Positions 16,665-23,753 of a stretch of DNA of 64,000 bases are shown piece after piece. The translations under genes and the position numbers were made by a program. The DNA lies in contig NZ_JABTTS010000025.1 of the NCBI RefSeq assembly GCF_018638295.1, forward strand, positions 548-64,547, read 5' to 3'. Source of the DNA: Streptomyces sp. CHD11 (lineage in GTDB: Bacteria; Actinomycetota; Actinomycetes; Streptomycetales; Streptomycetaceae). Every line of letters starts with the position of its first letter. The stretch's first letter is position 1. Under the pieces are notes generated by a model. It made no database searches. It saw only the letters and a list, made by a program, of their open reading frames with translations, and had not been told where the DNA came from.

Positions 16665-18356
16665 TCACTTGGCGTCGGCATAGCACTCCACCACTGCCGT
16701 GCTGAACGGGAAGCGGACCGGTGTGGGGCCGAACGTCAGCCGGCCGGCCAGCTCCGCCGCCTGCCGGATCGCCTCGGTCACCGCCTCCGCCTCCGCCTCG
16801 GGGCAGTGCACGATCACCTCGTCGTGCTGGAAGAAGACCAGTTCGGCCGCCATGCCGCTCAGGGTCCGGCGCAGCGCGGCGAGCAGCAGCAGGGCCCAGT
16901 CGGCGGCGCTGCCCTGGACCACGAAGTTGCGGGCGAAGCGGCCACGGGCGCGGGCGTCGGTCGAGGCGTGACCCGGGAACGACGGGCGGGTGTCGGACCC
17001 CTGCTCCTCCTCGGCGAGCGGGATGCCCGCCTCCTCCACGGCGTCGTCCGTCGTACGGACGGCCGGTGGACAGGTGCGGCCCAGCCAGGTGCGGACGAGA
17101 CGGCCTTCCTCGCCCGCGCGGGCGGCCTCGTCCACATAGGCCACGGCCCTGGGGAAGCGGCGTCTGAGCGCGGCGAGGTTCTTCAGGCCGTCACCGGAGG
17201 TCTGGCCGTAGACGGCGCCGAGGACGGCGAGCTTGGCATGGGCGCGGTCGCCGGAGAAGGCGCGGTCGGACACCGACTGGTAGAGGTCGCTCTCCCGGCC
17301 GGCCACCTCCATCAGTCCCGGGTCGCGGGAGATCGCCGCCAGCACCCTCGGCTCCATCTGGTCGGCGTCGGCGACGACGAGCCGCCACCCCGGGTCGGCG
17401 ACGGCCGCGCGGCGGATCACCTTGGGGATCTGCAGCGCGCCCCCGCCGTTGGTCACCCAGCGGCCGGTCACCGTCCCGCCGGCGTGGAACTCGGGCCGGA
17501 AGCGGCCGTCGCGCACCCAGTCCTGGAGCCAGGACCAGCCGTGGGCGACCCAGATCCGGTAGAGCCTCTTGTACTCGAGCAGCGGTGCGACGGCCGGGTG
17601 GTCGACGGACTCCAGCTCCCAGCGGCGGGTCGAGGAGACCTTGGTGCCGGCCTGCGCGAACGCCTTGACCACATCGGCCGGCAGATCGGGCCGGACCCGG
17701 CGTCCGAAGGCGGCGGACACCTCGTCGGCGAGCTCGGCGAGCCGGCGGGGCTCACCACCGCCCGCGTACCGCCGGCCGAGCAGGTCGTCCAGCACCGCGC
17801 GGTGCACGTCCGCCCGCCAGGGCAGCCCCGCGCGGTTCATCTCGGCGGCCACCAGCATGCCCGCCGACTCGGCGGCGGTCAGCAGCCGCATCCGGTCCGG
17901 GTGCGCGGTCGCGCCGGTGCGCCGCTGCTGCCCGGCGTAGACCGCGAGGAGGTCCGTCAGGGGGAGCGGGACGCTCTGGGGTTCGAAGAGGGACGACTGC
18001 GCGCCCGGTTCTGCCTGGCGCTGCGGCGGATCGGGCGGTACGGGGCCACCGCGCAGCCGGGCCAGGGCGGCCGCGGCCGCACGGGGTTCCCCGTACCGCC
18101 CTTCGTGGCCGAGCAGGAGCGTTTCGGCGGCCTCGACGTCGTGGACCCGCTCCACTCGCACCCCCGCGGCGAGCAGGCGCGGGTAGACCTCGGCGGTGGA
18201 CCGCCACACCCACCGGGTGACTCCGGGACGGCTCCGCACGGCCCCGGCGAGATCCGGTTCCCGGCGCACCTGGCCGGCGGGCAGCCCGTCCGGGCCGAGG
18301 GGCGCGACGTCCACGCCGCCTTCCTCGGCCGGAGCGAGTGCCCACCGGCCGGCCAT
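16665..18356 (-). CDS. Family A DNA polymerase with degenerate exonuclease region
   Basis: The 563-residue protein keeps the polymerase core of DNA polymerase I: motif A VVADADQMEPR (Asp330 and Glu335, matching Asp705 and Glu710), the O-helix Arg371-x3-Lys375-x7-Tyr383-Gly384, and motif C FFQHDEV. It lacks a 5' nuclease domain, and the shortened N-terminal region shows none of the DxE/Asp residues of a 3'-5' proofreading site, although databases name the family bifunctional 3'-5' exonuclease/polymerase. Tyr766 of the fidelity helix is retained. This short polymerase is found beside true PolA in actinobacteria, and a repair or translesion role is plausible. The ATG at 18356 is preceded by no obvious strong ribosome binding site. 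Confidence 0.9.
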   Translation of the reverse strand: MAGRWALAPAEEGGVDVAPLGPDGLPAGQVRREPDLAGAVRSRPGVTRWVWRSTAEVYPRLLAAGVRVERVHDVEAAETLLLGHEGRYGEPRAAAAALARLRGGPVPPDPPQRQAEPGAQSSLFEPQSVPLPLTDLLAVYAGQQRRTGATAHPDRMRLLTAAESAGMLVAAEMNRAGLPWRADVHRAVLDDLLGRRYAGGGEPRRLAELADEVSAAFGRRVRPDLPADVVKAFAQAGTKVSSTRRWELESVDHPAVAPLLEYKRLYRIWVAHGWSWLQDWVRDGRFRPEFHAGGTVTGRWVTNGGGALQIPKVIRRAAVADPGWRLVVADADQMEPRVLAAISRDPGLMEVAGRESDLYQSVSDRAFSGDRAHAKLAVLGAVYGQTSGDGLKNLAALRRRFPRAVAYVDEAARAGEEGRLVRTWLGRTCPPAVRTTDDAVEEAGIPLAEEEQGSDTRPSFPGHASTDARARGRFARNFVVQGSAADWALLLLAALRRTLSGMAAELVFFQHDEVIVHCPEAEAEAVTEAIRQAAELAGRLTFGPTPVRFPFSTAVVECYADAK

Positions 18357-18420
18357 GCCGCGAGTGTGGCAGGAGGGTCTGACAACGCACCGCGGGCCGG
18401 GCCCCCGGGGGCGGTCCGGG

Positions 18421-19170
18421 TCAGCCCTCCGGTGCCTCCTCGCCCTCCGTCCGCGTCTCGACGTACTGCGCCAGCATCTCCGCGATGTACCGCTCGGTGG
18501 CCGTCTTGCCGACGCCGAGGCCGCTGAGCGGGCCCTTGCCGTTCTCGTGCTCGAGCAGGGCGAGGAGGATGTGCTCGGTGCCGATGTAGTGGTGACCGAG
18601 ACGGAGGGACTCGCGGAAGGTGAGCTCCAGGACCTTCTTGGCCGCCGGGCCGTACGGCACCAGCTCGGGTGCGTCCTCGACGGCCGGCGGGAGCGCCGCG
18701 CGGGCCGCCGCGCGGACCGCGTCCAGGGTGACGCCCTGCTTGGTGAGCGCCTTCACGGCGAGCCCCTGCGGCTCGGCCAGCAGGCCGAGGACCAGGTGCT
18801 CGGGGAGCCCTTCCGGGTTCTGCGCGGCCCGGGCCTCGTTGTGCGCGGCCATGACCGTGTTGCGCGCGCGGGGTGTGTAGCGGTCGAAACCCTGGCTGAG
18901 GTCGAGGTCGTTGCCCTCCTTCGGCACGAAGCGCTTCTGGGCCGCCTGCCGGGTGACGCCCATGCTCCTGCCGATGTCCGTCCAGGAGGCGCCCGAACGC
19001 CGGGCCTGGTCGACGAAGTGACCGATCAGGTGGTCGGCCACGTCGCCGAGGTGCTCACCGGCGAGGACCGCGTCCTGGAGCTGCTCCAGAGGCTCCTCGT
19101 GGACCTTCTTGATCGCCGTGATGAGGTCGTCGAGACGTACGGATGACTTGATGGCGGGGTTCGTCGTCAT
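18421..19170 (-). CDS. HTH plus Clp N-domain protein
   Basis: The 249-residue protein has an N-terminal helical part with a helix-turn-helix (SWTDIGRSMGVTRQAAQKRF, about residues 62-81) and two Clp_N repeats (YTPRARNTV ... PEHLVLGLL; GHHYIGTEHILLALL) like those at the start of ClpC. There is no AAA ATPase domain. Clp_N domains bind adaptors or substrates, so this may be a DNA-binding protein whose stability or activity is tied to the Clp protease. ATG at 19170 lies directly after a -10 box, so the mRNA is probably leaderless. Twin palindromes in front of it suggest autoregulation. The acidic C-terminus ends EGEEAPEG. Confidence 0.85.
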   Translation of the reverse strand: MTTNPAIKSSVRLDDLITAIKKVHEEPLEQLQDAVLAGEHLGDVADHLIGHFVDQARRSGASWTDIGRSMGVTRQAAQKRFVPKEGNDLDLSQGFDRYTPRARNTVMAAHNEARAAQNPEGLPEHLVLGLLAEPQGLAVKALTKQGVTLDAVRAAARAALPPAVEDAPELVPYGPAAKKVLELTFRESLRLGHHYIGTEHILLALLEHENGKGPLSGLGVGKTATERYIAEMLAQYVETRTEGEEAPEG

Positions 19171-19221
19171 GCTGTCAACCGTAGGTTGTCAGCAGGGGAG
19201 CGTCAACCGGAAGTTGACACC
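19171..19221 (-). promoter_or_regulatory. Leaderless promoter with two GTCAAC/GTTGAC palindromes
   Basis: On the minus strand, -35 TTGACG (19201-19206 as CGTCAA) and -10 TACGGT (19178-19183 as ACCGTA) are 17 bases apart, and the -10 ends eight bases before the ATG. Palindrome 1 is TGTCAACC-GTA-GGTTGTCA (19173-19191); palindrome 2 is GTCAAC-CGGAA-GTTGAC (19202-19218). The first covers the -10 and the second the -35; centres are 28 bp apart. The plus-strand copy TTGACA (19214-19219) could serve the divergent gene. Confidence 0.7.
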
Positions 19222-19256
19222 TTCGGGTGGTGGTCCGGGCATGGCACCATCGGCCC

Positions 19257-20390
19257 GTGAGCACGTCCAGCACCGTCGACCGCGCCTTCCGGGCCGCCCT
19301 GTACGACACCGGCGACACCGCCCTCGACACCGGCGCCTCCCTGCTGGCCGCCGATCCGGCGGCCGACGCCGAACTGACCCGTCGGGGTGAGGACTTCGTG
19401 GCGACGGCCTGGCGGCGCGGCTGGCAGCCCGCCGACCTCGTACGGATCGTCCGGCGTGAGCTGGACGACGCGCACGTGGGGCTGGTCTCGGCGCTGATCC
19501 TGGGGCAGGCCCCGCGAGAGGACCGGTCCAGGAGCCCGCGCTGGGCGGCCCAGCTGGCCCGCCTCGACGGACGGGCCGCGGCACCCGCGCCGCGCGGGGA
19601 CCGCTTCCGGTACGCCACGGCCGTACTGGAGCTCTACCGTCTGCTGCTGCGGCTGCCCGCCCTCGAACCACTCGACGAGACGGACGCGCCCGGTCCGTCA
19701 GGCCCGCACGGCCGGCGGCCGGAGTCCAGGATGCTCGGCCGTATCCGCGCGCTGCTGGCCAAGGCGGAGGCGACCGGCTTCCCGGAGGAGGCGGAGGCGC
19801 TCAGCGCGAAGGCGCAGGAGCTGATGGCACGGCACAGCGTCGACGAGGCGCTGCTCGCCGCGCGGGAGCCCTCGGCCGAGACGCCGGGTGCCTGCCGGAT
19901 CGGGGTGGAACCGCCGTACGAGCAGGCCAAGGCGGTACTGCTGGACGCGGTGGCCGGCGCGAACCGCTGCCGGGCGGTGTGGAACGAGCCCTTCGGCTTC
20001 TCCACCGTGGTCGGCTTCGCCTCCGACCTGGAGGCGGTCGAACTCCTCTACACCTCGCTGCTGGTACAGGCCACCACCGCGATGACCAGGGCGGAGGCCG
20101 CGCAGCGCGCGGGCGGACGGAAGCGGACCAAGACCTTCCGGCAGTCCTTCCTGGCGGCCTACGCCCACCGCGTGGGGACACGTCTCACGGCCGCCGCCGA
20201 GACCCGGGTGAGCGACGACCTGCTCCCGGTTCTCGCCTCCCGCGCGATGGCGGTCACCGACCGCACGGACCGCCTGTTCCCGGAGACGACCACCACACGG
20301 CTGCGCGGCGTGAGCGACGCGGCGGGCTGGGAGCAGGGCTCCCGCGCGGCGGACGACGCACAGGTCGGGGCGCGGCCGCGCCTTCCCTGA
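19257..20390 (+). CDS. DUF2786 domain protein
   Basis: The 377-residue protein has a DUF2786-type helix in the middle (RMLGRIRALLAKAEATGFPEEAEALSAKAQELMARH, described by its LLAKAE and ALSAKAQELM segments, about residues 160-195). This motif occurs in small uncharacterised actinobacterial and phage-related proteins, and the rest shows no catalytic signature. The C-terminal half resembles the family's DUF7168-like partner. Start chosen at GTG 19257, as in VSTSSTVDRAF; an in-frame codon at 19227 is possible. It is divergent from the HTH/Clp_N gene and shares its palindrome-bearing intergenic region. Function unknown. Confidence 0.75.
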   Translation: MSTSSTVDRAFRAALYDTGDTALDTGASLLAADPAADAELTRRGEDFVATAWRRGWQPADLVRIVRRELDDAHVGLVSALILGQAPREDRSRSPRWAAQLARLDGRAAAPAPRGDRFRYATAVLELYRLLLRLPALEPLDETDAPGPSGPHGRRPESRMLGRIRALLAKAEATGFPEEAEALSAKAQELMARHSVDEALLAAREPSAETPGACRIGVEPPYEQAKAVLLDAVAGANRCRAVWNEPFGFSTVVGFASDLEAVELLYTSLLVQATTAMTRAEAAQRAGGRKRTKTFRQSFLAAYAHRVGTRLTAAAETRVSDDLLPVLASRAMAVTDRTDRLFPETTTTRLRGVSDAAGWEQGSRAADDAQVGARPRLP

Positions 20391-20477
20391 GGCGAACCGT
20401 TCCGCCGCCGAGCGGGTGCTGCGGCCCTCCGGCCCGGTGCCCGGCGGAAGCCGTTCCGGCCCGGTGCCGCTCCGGCC

Positions 20478-21143
20478 CTAGGAGCCCAGCCCGGCCGTCG
20501 GCAGTCCTGTCGGGAGCCCTGTCGGGAGCTCCGCGGAGGGCAGCCCCGTCGGGAGCGCGCTGCCCTCTGCCTTGGTGTACGTCTCGGTTCCGAGCGAGCC
20601 CTCCCAGGTGACCTTCAGGGTGGTCCCGTCGACGGAGTCGACCGTGCCCTTCGCCCGGTCCTCGGTCCCGTCGGCGCACTCCAGGCTGATCGACGGGTCT
20701 CCGCCGTCCTCCTGCGCGGTGCCGCTGCACACCGCGCCGCCGGTGGTGAAGGCGGCCGCCTCCCCACCGGTGATCATGAGGATCACGGCCTTGCCCTCCG
20801 CCGTGGTGAGCCAGCTGCCCTCCAGCTCGCCCGCCGGTGCCGCGCTCGCGCCGGAATCCGGCGTGCCGCCACCGGAGTCCCCGGTCGCCGTGGCGGACGG
20901 TTCGGGCGTGGCCGGGGCGTCCGCGTCGGCGGAGCCGTCTCCGCTGCACGCCGTCAGCACGAGCGCGCCGGCCAGCCCCACGGCCGCCGCAGCCATCCGC
21001 GCGCGCCGGGAACGCGACCCGTGCCCCGCGCGCGGTGCCGTCGCCGACGGCGGTCGCGCCGTCAGGACCACCGCACCCGCCGCCCTCGCCGCCGCACCCG
21101 CCGAAGCGTCCGAAGCGTCCGAAGCGTCCGAAGCCTCCGTCAT
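20478..21143 (-). CDS. Putative secreted lipoprotein
   Basis: The 221-residue protein contains a lipoprotein signal (basic RSRRAR, then MAAAAVGLAGALVLTAC with lipobox L-T-A-C at about residue 66), followed by a Ser/Thr/Asp/Pro-rich linker and a globular domain with a Cys pair and repeated Thr/Val strands. A C-terminal LPTGLP repeat ends it. The ATG at 21143 has AGGGGGG eight bases upstream and is the best start, but it places about 50 odd residues (ASDASDAS...) ahead of the signal; the ATG immediately before AAAAVGL is an alternative. Function unknown; likely anchored outside the membrane. Confidence 0.65.
   Translation of the reverse strand: MTEASDASDASDASAGAAARAAGAVVLTARPPSATAPRAGHGSRSRRARMAAAAVGLAGALVLTACSGDGSADADAPATPEPSATATGDSGGGTPDSGASAAPAGELEGSWLTTAEGKAVILMITGGEAAAFTTGGAVCSGTAQEDGGDPSISLECADGTEDRAKGTVDSVDGTTLKVTWEGSLGTETYTKAEGSALPTGLPSAELPTGLPTGLPTAGLGS
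21103..21138 (-). repeat. 9-bp tandem repeats encoding Ala-Ser-Asp
   Basis: Three exact GAAGCGTCC units and one GAAGCCTCC (21103, 21112, 21121, 21130) encode the ASD repeat at the extreme N-terminus of the lipoprotein. Confidence 0.85.
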
Positions 21144-21503
21144 CACAGCGACCCCCCTGCCTGTTGCCGGCCCCGTCGGCCGGACGACCGCAGTCAGCTA
21201 ACAGGAACCGTCCGCCGCCCGGCCAGCCCTCAGTGACGCACCTCGCACCCCTTGCCGGCCCACTTCACCAGAACGGCACACGACGGAACACGAAAGCCCT
21301 CGTGTGCGTCTCTAAGGCAGCGGGGTTTCGGTAAAGCGTCCGTCAAAGCGGGCACAAGGCGAGCGCCGGCACTGTAATCGCGGGAACACCCCGCGTGCAC
21401 GTGCATCTGCCCATGCATATGCACAGGAACAAAGCTATGATCCCGGTCAGTTGACCACTGCATCAATGGCCACACCAGCCAGTGCACCAGCGGGGAGCGA
21501 CCT
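21144..21503. other. 360-base intergenic region between lipoprotein and DUF397 genes
   Basis: No gene is visible. At 21396-21422 it carries the direct copy of a 27-bp element that recurs inverted at 22518-22544. GGGGAG at 21492-21497 is the ribosome binding site of the downstream gene. Confidence 0.5.
21396..21422 (+). promoter_or_regulatory. Shared 27-bp element, copy upstream of the DUF397 gene
   Basis: TGCACGTGCATCTGCCC, then A-TGCAT-A-TGC. It matches the reverse complement of 22518-22544 at 25 of 27 positions. The TGCA core is repeated at short intervals, as for a cooperative regulator. It lies 81 bases upstream of the GTG. Confidence 0.7.
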
Positions 21504-21797
21504 GTGGACCACGACGTGTACGACGGTGACGTGTACGACGGTGCCGGCGCGCCCGGCGTGCCCGGTGCGTACAACGGCATGGCGGCCACCACGCTGGACG
21601 GCGTGGCGTGGCAGAAGAGCCGGCACAGCAACTCGCAGGGATCCTGCGTGGAGTTCGCCCGGCTGCCCGGCGGGGAGGTGGCGGTGCGCAACTCCCGTTT
21701 TCCGGACGGTCCCGCGCTCGTCTACACCCGCGCGGAGATCGAGGCCATGCTGCTGGGCGTGAAGGACGGCGAGTTCGACCACCTGGTCGCCGGGTGA
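21504..21797 (+). CDS. DUF397 protein (BldB/WhiJ-partner type)
   Basis: This 97-residue acidic protein has the DUF397 pattern: W-x-K-S-x-x-S, G-x-CVEFA, VAVRNSRFPDGPAL-x-Y-T, then a C-terminal amphipathic helix. In Streptomyces such proteins occur next to WhiJ-like XRE regulators and modulate them; BldB is a distant relative. It has an unusual 30-residue Tyr/Asp/Gly-rich extension (VYDGDVYDGAG). GTG at 21504 is preceded by GGGGAG. An ATP-binding anti-sigma-like gene and an XRE gene sit just beyond. Confidence 0.9.
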   Translation: MDHDVYDGDVYDGAGAPGVPGAYNGMAATTLDGVAWQKSRHSNSQGSCVEFARLPGGEVAVRNSRFPDGPALVYTRAEIEAMLLGVKDGEFDHLVAG

Positions 21798-21928
21798 CGT
21801 GGCCGGGGCCGTGGCCGGTCCCTCCCGGAGCGGGACGCCCGTGCCCTCGGGTGTGCCGGAAGGGGCCCGGGGTGCTCAGGAGGCGGCGACGCGCGTAGAA
21901 CCGCGGCGCTCGTGTCCACCGCGGTTCG

Positions 21929-22444
21929 TCATACGCCGGGTGCCGCCTCTTCCGCGGGCCGGGGAAGGCGGAACAGCGCCCAGACCACCTTGCCGCTGAG
22001 AGCGCCCGCCATCGGGTGCCAGCCCCAGCCGTCGCTGAAGGAGTCGACCAGGAACAGCCCGCGGCCGGACTCCGCGGAGAAGTCCTCGGAGTCCCGGGTG
22101 ACGGGGCTGTCGTCGCTGGGGTCGCGCACCGCGCACACCAGCCGCTCCTCCCAGCGCAGCAGATGCAGCCGCACCGGCGGTTCCTGCGGCGTCAGCCGTG
22201 CCCCGGCCGGCAGTGCGTGCCGCAGGGCGTTGGTGACCAGTTCGGAGACGACCAGGCACACATCGTCGAAACGGTCGCTCAGGTTCCACTGCTCGAGGGT
22301 CTTGCGGGTGAACTGCCGTGCCTCGCGCACCGCTTCGTAGCGGGCGGGGAGGGCGCAGGAGGCAGCGTCGGAGGCGGCCGCGAGGTTCAGCGGAGGAAGG
22401 CCCTGCCGTAACGGCTCGAGCATGGTCGATCCATTCGTCCCCAT
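21929..22444 (-). CDS. ATP-binding protein, HATPase/anti-sigma (SpoIIAB/RsbW-like)
   Basis: The 171-residue protein has the GHKL fold motifs of anti-sigma kinases: N box ELVTNALRHA, G1 VRDPSD and G2 GRGLFLVDSFSDGWGW. Many Streptomyces copies sit in abaA- or whiJ-like loci with a DUF397 protein and an XRE regulator, as here. Kinase activity is not assured, since some members only bind ATP. The ATG at 22444 has GGGAG eight bases upstream; an in-frame GTG at 22453 lacks one. It is convergent with the DUF397 gene, and its promoter region carries the inverted copy of the 27-bp element. Confidence 0.9.
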   Translation of the reverse strand: MGTNGSTMLEPLRQGLPPLNLAAASDAASCALPARYEAVREARQFTRKTLEQWNLSDRFDDVCLVVSELVTNALRHALPAGARLTPQEPPVRLHLLRWEERLVCAVRDPSDDSPVTRDSEDFSAESGRGLFLVDSFSDGWGWHPMAGALSGKVVWALFRLPRPAEEAAPGV

Positions 22445-22772
22445 GCGAGGCACTCCCGGGAATTCGCGGTCCTAGCGAGCGGCGGTGGTGCGGAGACCAT
22501 GGTTTCGGATGCGTACAGCAGATGCAAGGGCAGATGCACGTGCAGTTGACCGAATTCAGCCTGCCCGTACCGGTTTGTTGGCCAATTTTTCCGTCATCTT
22601 CCTGTCTCCTCCTGGCTGTTCTCTTGCCTTCGCCGCTTCTTCGTCGACCGCTCCGCACCGCGACCTGACCGAATTCTCCGATGTGATTCCGTTTCCGTAA
22701 CCGGGCGAGTACTGCTCGAAGTGTTTTAGTGGCAGACTGCGGGCCCTGAAGACGTTGGGGAGGCTGGCGAAC
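22445..22772. other. 328-base divergent intergenic region of the WhiJ-like locus
   Basis: It separates the ATPase gene (minus) from the XRE gene (plus). It contains the inverted 27-bp element at 22518-22544, two GAATTC-like sites and a more AT-rich stretch at 22570-22740, which fits a promoter region. No gene is seen. Confidence 0.5.
22518..22544 (-). promoter_or_regulatory. Shared 27-bp element, copy upstream of the ATPase gene
   Basis: Read on the minus strand it is TGCACGTGCATCTGCCC, then T-TGCAT-C-TGC, 74 bases before the ATG at 22444. It differs from 21396-21422 at two positions only. In each case the element points at the gene it precedes. Confidence 0.7.
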
Positions 22773-23633
22773 GTGAGCGCGGGAGAGCCGGGATCGGTGG
22801 TGCGGCGCATGCTGCTCGGATCACAACTCAGGCGACTGCGTGAGGCGCGGGGCATCACGCGTGAGGCGGCGGGCTACTCGATCCGCGCCTCGGAGTCGAA
22901 GATCAGCCGGATGGAGTTGGGCCGGGTGAGCTTCAAGACCAGGGACGTCGAGGACCTGCTGACGCTGTACGGCATCGCGGACGAGCAGGAGCGGGCCTCG
23001 CTGGTCTCCCTCGCCAAGGAGGCCAACGTCGCGGGCTGGTGGCACAGTTACTCGGACGTGCTGCCCAGCTGGTTCCCCACCTATGTGGGCCTGGAGGGCG
23101 CGGCCTCGCTGCTGCGCGCGTACGAGGTGCAGTTCGTGCACGGTCTGCTGCAGACCGAGGAGTACGCCCGCGCGGTGGTGCGGCGCGGCATGAAGAGCGC
23201 GAGCGACGCCGACGTCGAGCGGCGGGTGGCCCTGCGCCTGGAGCGCCAGAAGTACCTGGTCTCCGAGAGGGCCCCCGAGTTCCACGTGGTGCTCGACGAG
23301 GCGGCCCTGCGCCGGCCGTACGGCGACCGCGCGGTGATGCGCGGGCAGCTCCAGCACCTCATCGAGGTGTCCGAACGGCCCAATGTCCGGCTGCAGGTCA
23401 TGCCGTTCAGCCTCGGCGGCCACTCCGGTGAGTCGGGCTCGTTCACCATCCTCAGCTTTCCCGAGTCCGACCTGTCGGACGTCGTGTACATGGAGCAGCT
23501 CACCAGCGCCCTGTATCTCGACAAGGCCGAGGACGTCGGCCAGTACGAGAAGGCGCTCAAGGAGCTCCAGCACGACAGTCCGGGACCCTCGGAGAGCCGG
23601 GATCTCCTCCGGGGGCTGCTGCAGCTCTCGTGA
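22773..23633 (+). CDS. XRE-family regulator with DUF5753 domain (WhiJ-like)
   Basis: The 286-residue protein has an N-terminal helix-turn-helix (LRRLREARGITREAAGYSIR, about residues 15-34, with SKISRMELGR as the recognition part) and a C-terminal DUF5753 ligand-like domain (YVGLEGAASLLRAYE, HGLLQTEEYAR, then DEAALRRPYG and MPFSLGGHSG). WhiJ-like regulators repress differentiation or antibiotic genes and are relieved by DUF397 partners. GTG at 22773 is favoured over TTG at 22755 because TTGGGGAGG gives a ribosome binding site nine bases before it. With the DUF397 and ATPase genes upstream it forms a complete WhiJ-like set. Confidence 0.92.
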   Translation: MSAGEPGSVVRRMLLGSQLRRLREARGITREAAGYSIRASESKISRMELGRVSFKTRDVEDLLTLYGIADEQERASLVSLAKEANVAGWWHSYSDVLPSWFPTYVGLEGAASLLRAYEVQFVHGLLQTEEYARAVVRRGMKSASDADVERRVALRLERQKYLVSERAPEFHVVLDEAALRRPYGDRAVMRGQLQHLIEVSERPNVRLQVMPFSLGGHSGESGSFTILSFPESDLSDVVYMEQLTSALYLDKAEDVGQYEKALKELQHDSPGPSESRDLLRGLLQLS

Positions 23634-23669
23634 GGTCGGCCGAGCGGACCCAACTCGGTTGAAACACAA

Positions 23670-23753
23670 GTACGATGACATGTGATCAGACCGTTAAGCC
23701 GGTCAGTGCTCTGCTGATACAGCAAGGGATCGAGGGATCACATGTCGTCGTAC
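23670..23753 (+). promoter_or_regulatory. 18-bp inverted repeat enclosing the aldehyde dehydrogenase start
   Basis: GTACGATGACATGTGATC (23670-23687) is the reverse complement of 23736-23753 except at one position; the loop is 48 bases. The right arm contains the ATG (23742). In RNA the hairpin would bury the start codon and part of the GAGGGATC ribosome binding site. In DNA the arms could be two sites for one repressor. Confidence 0.65.
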
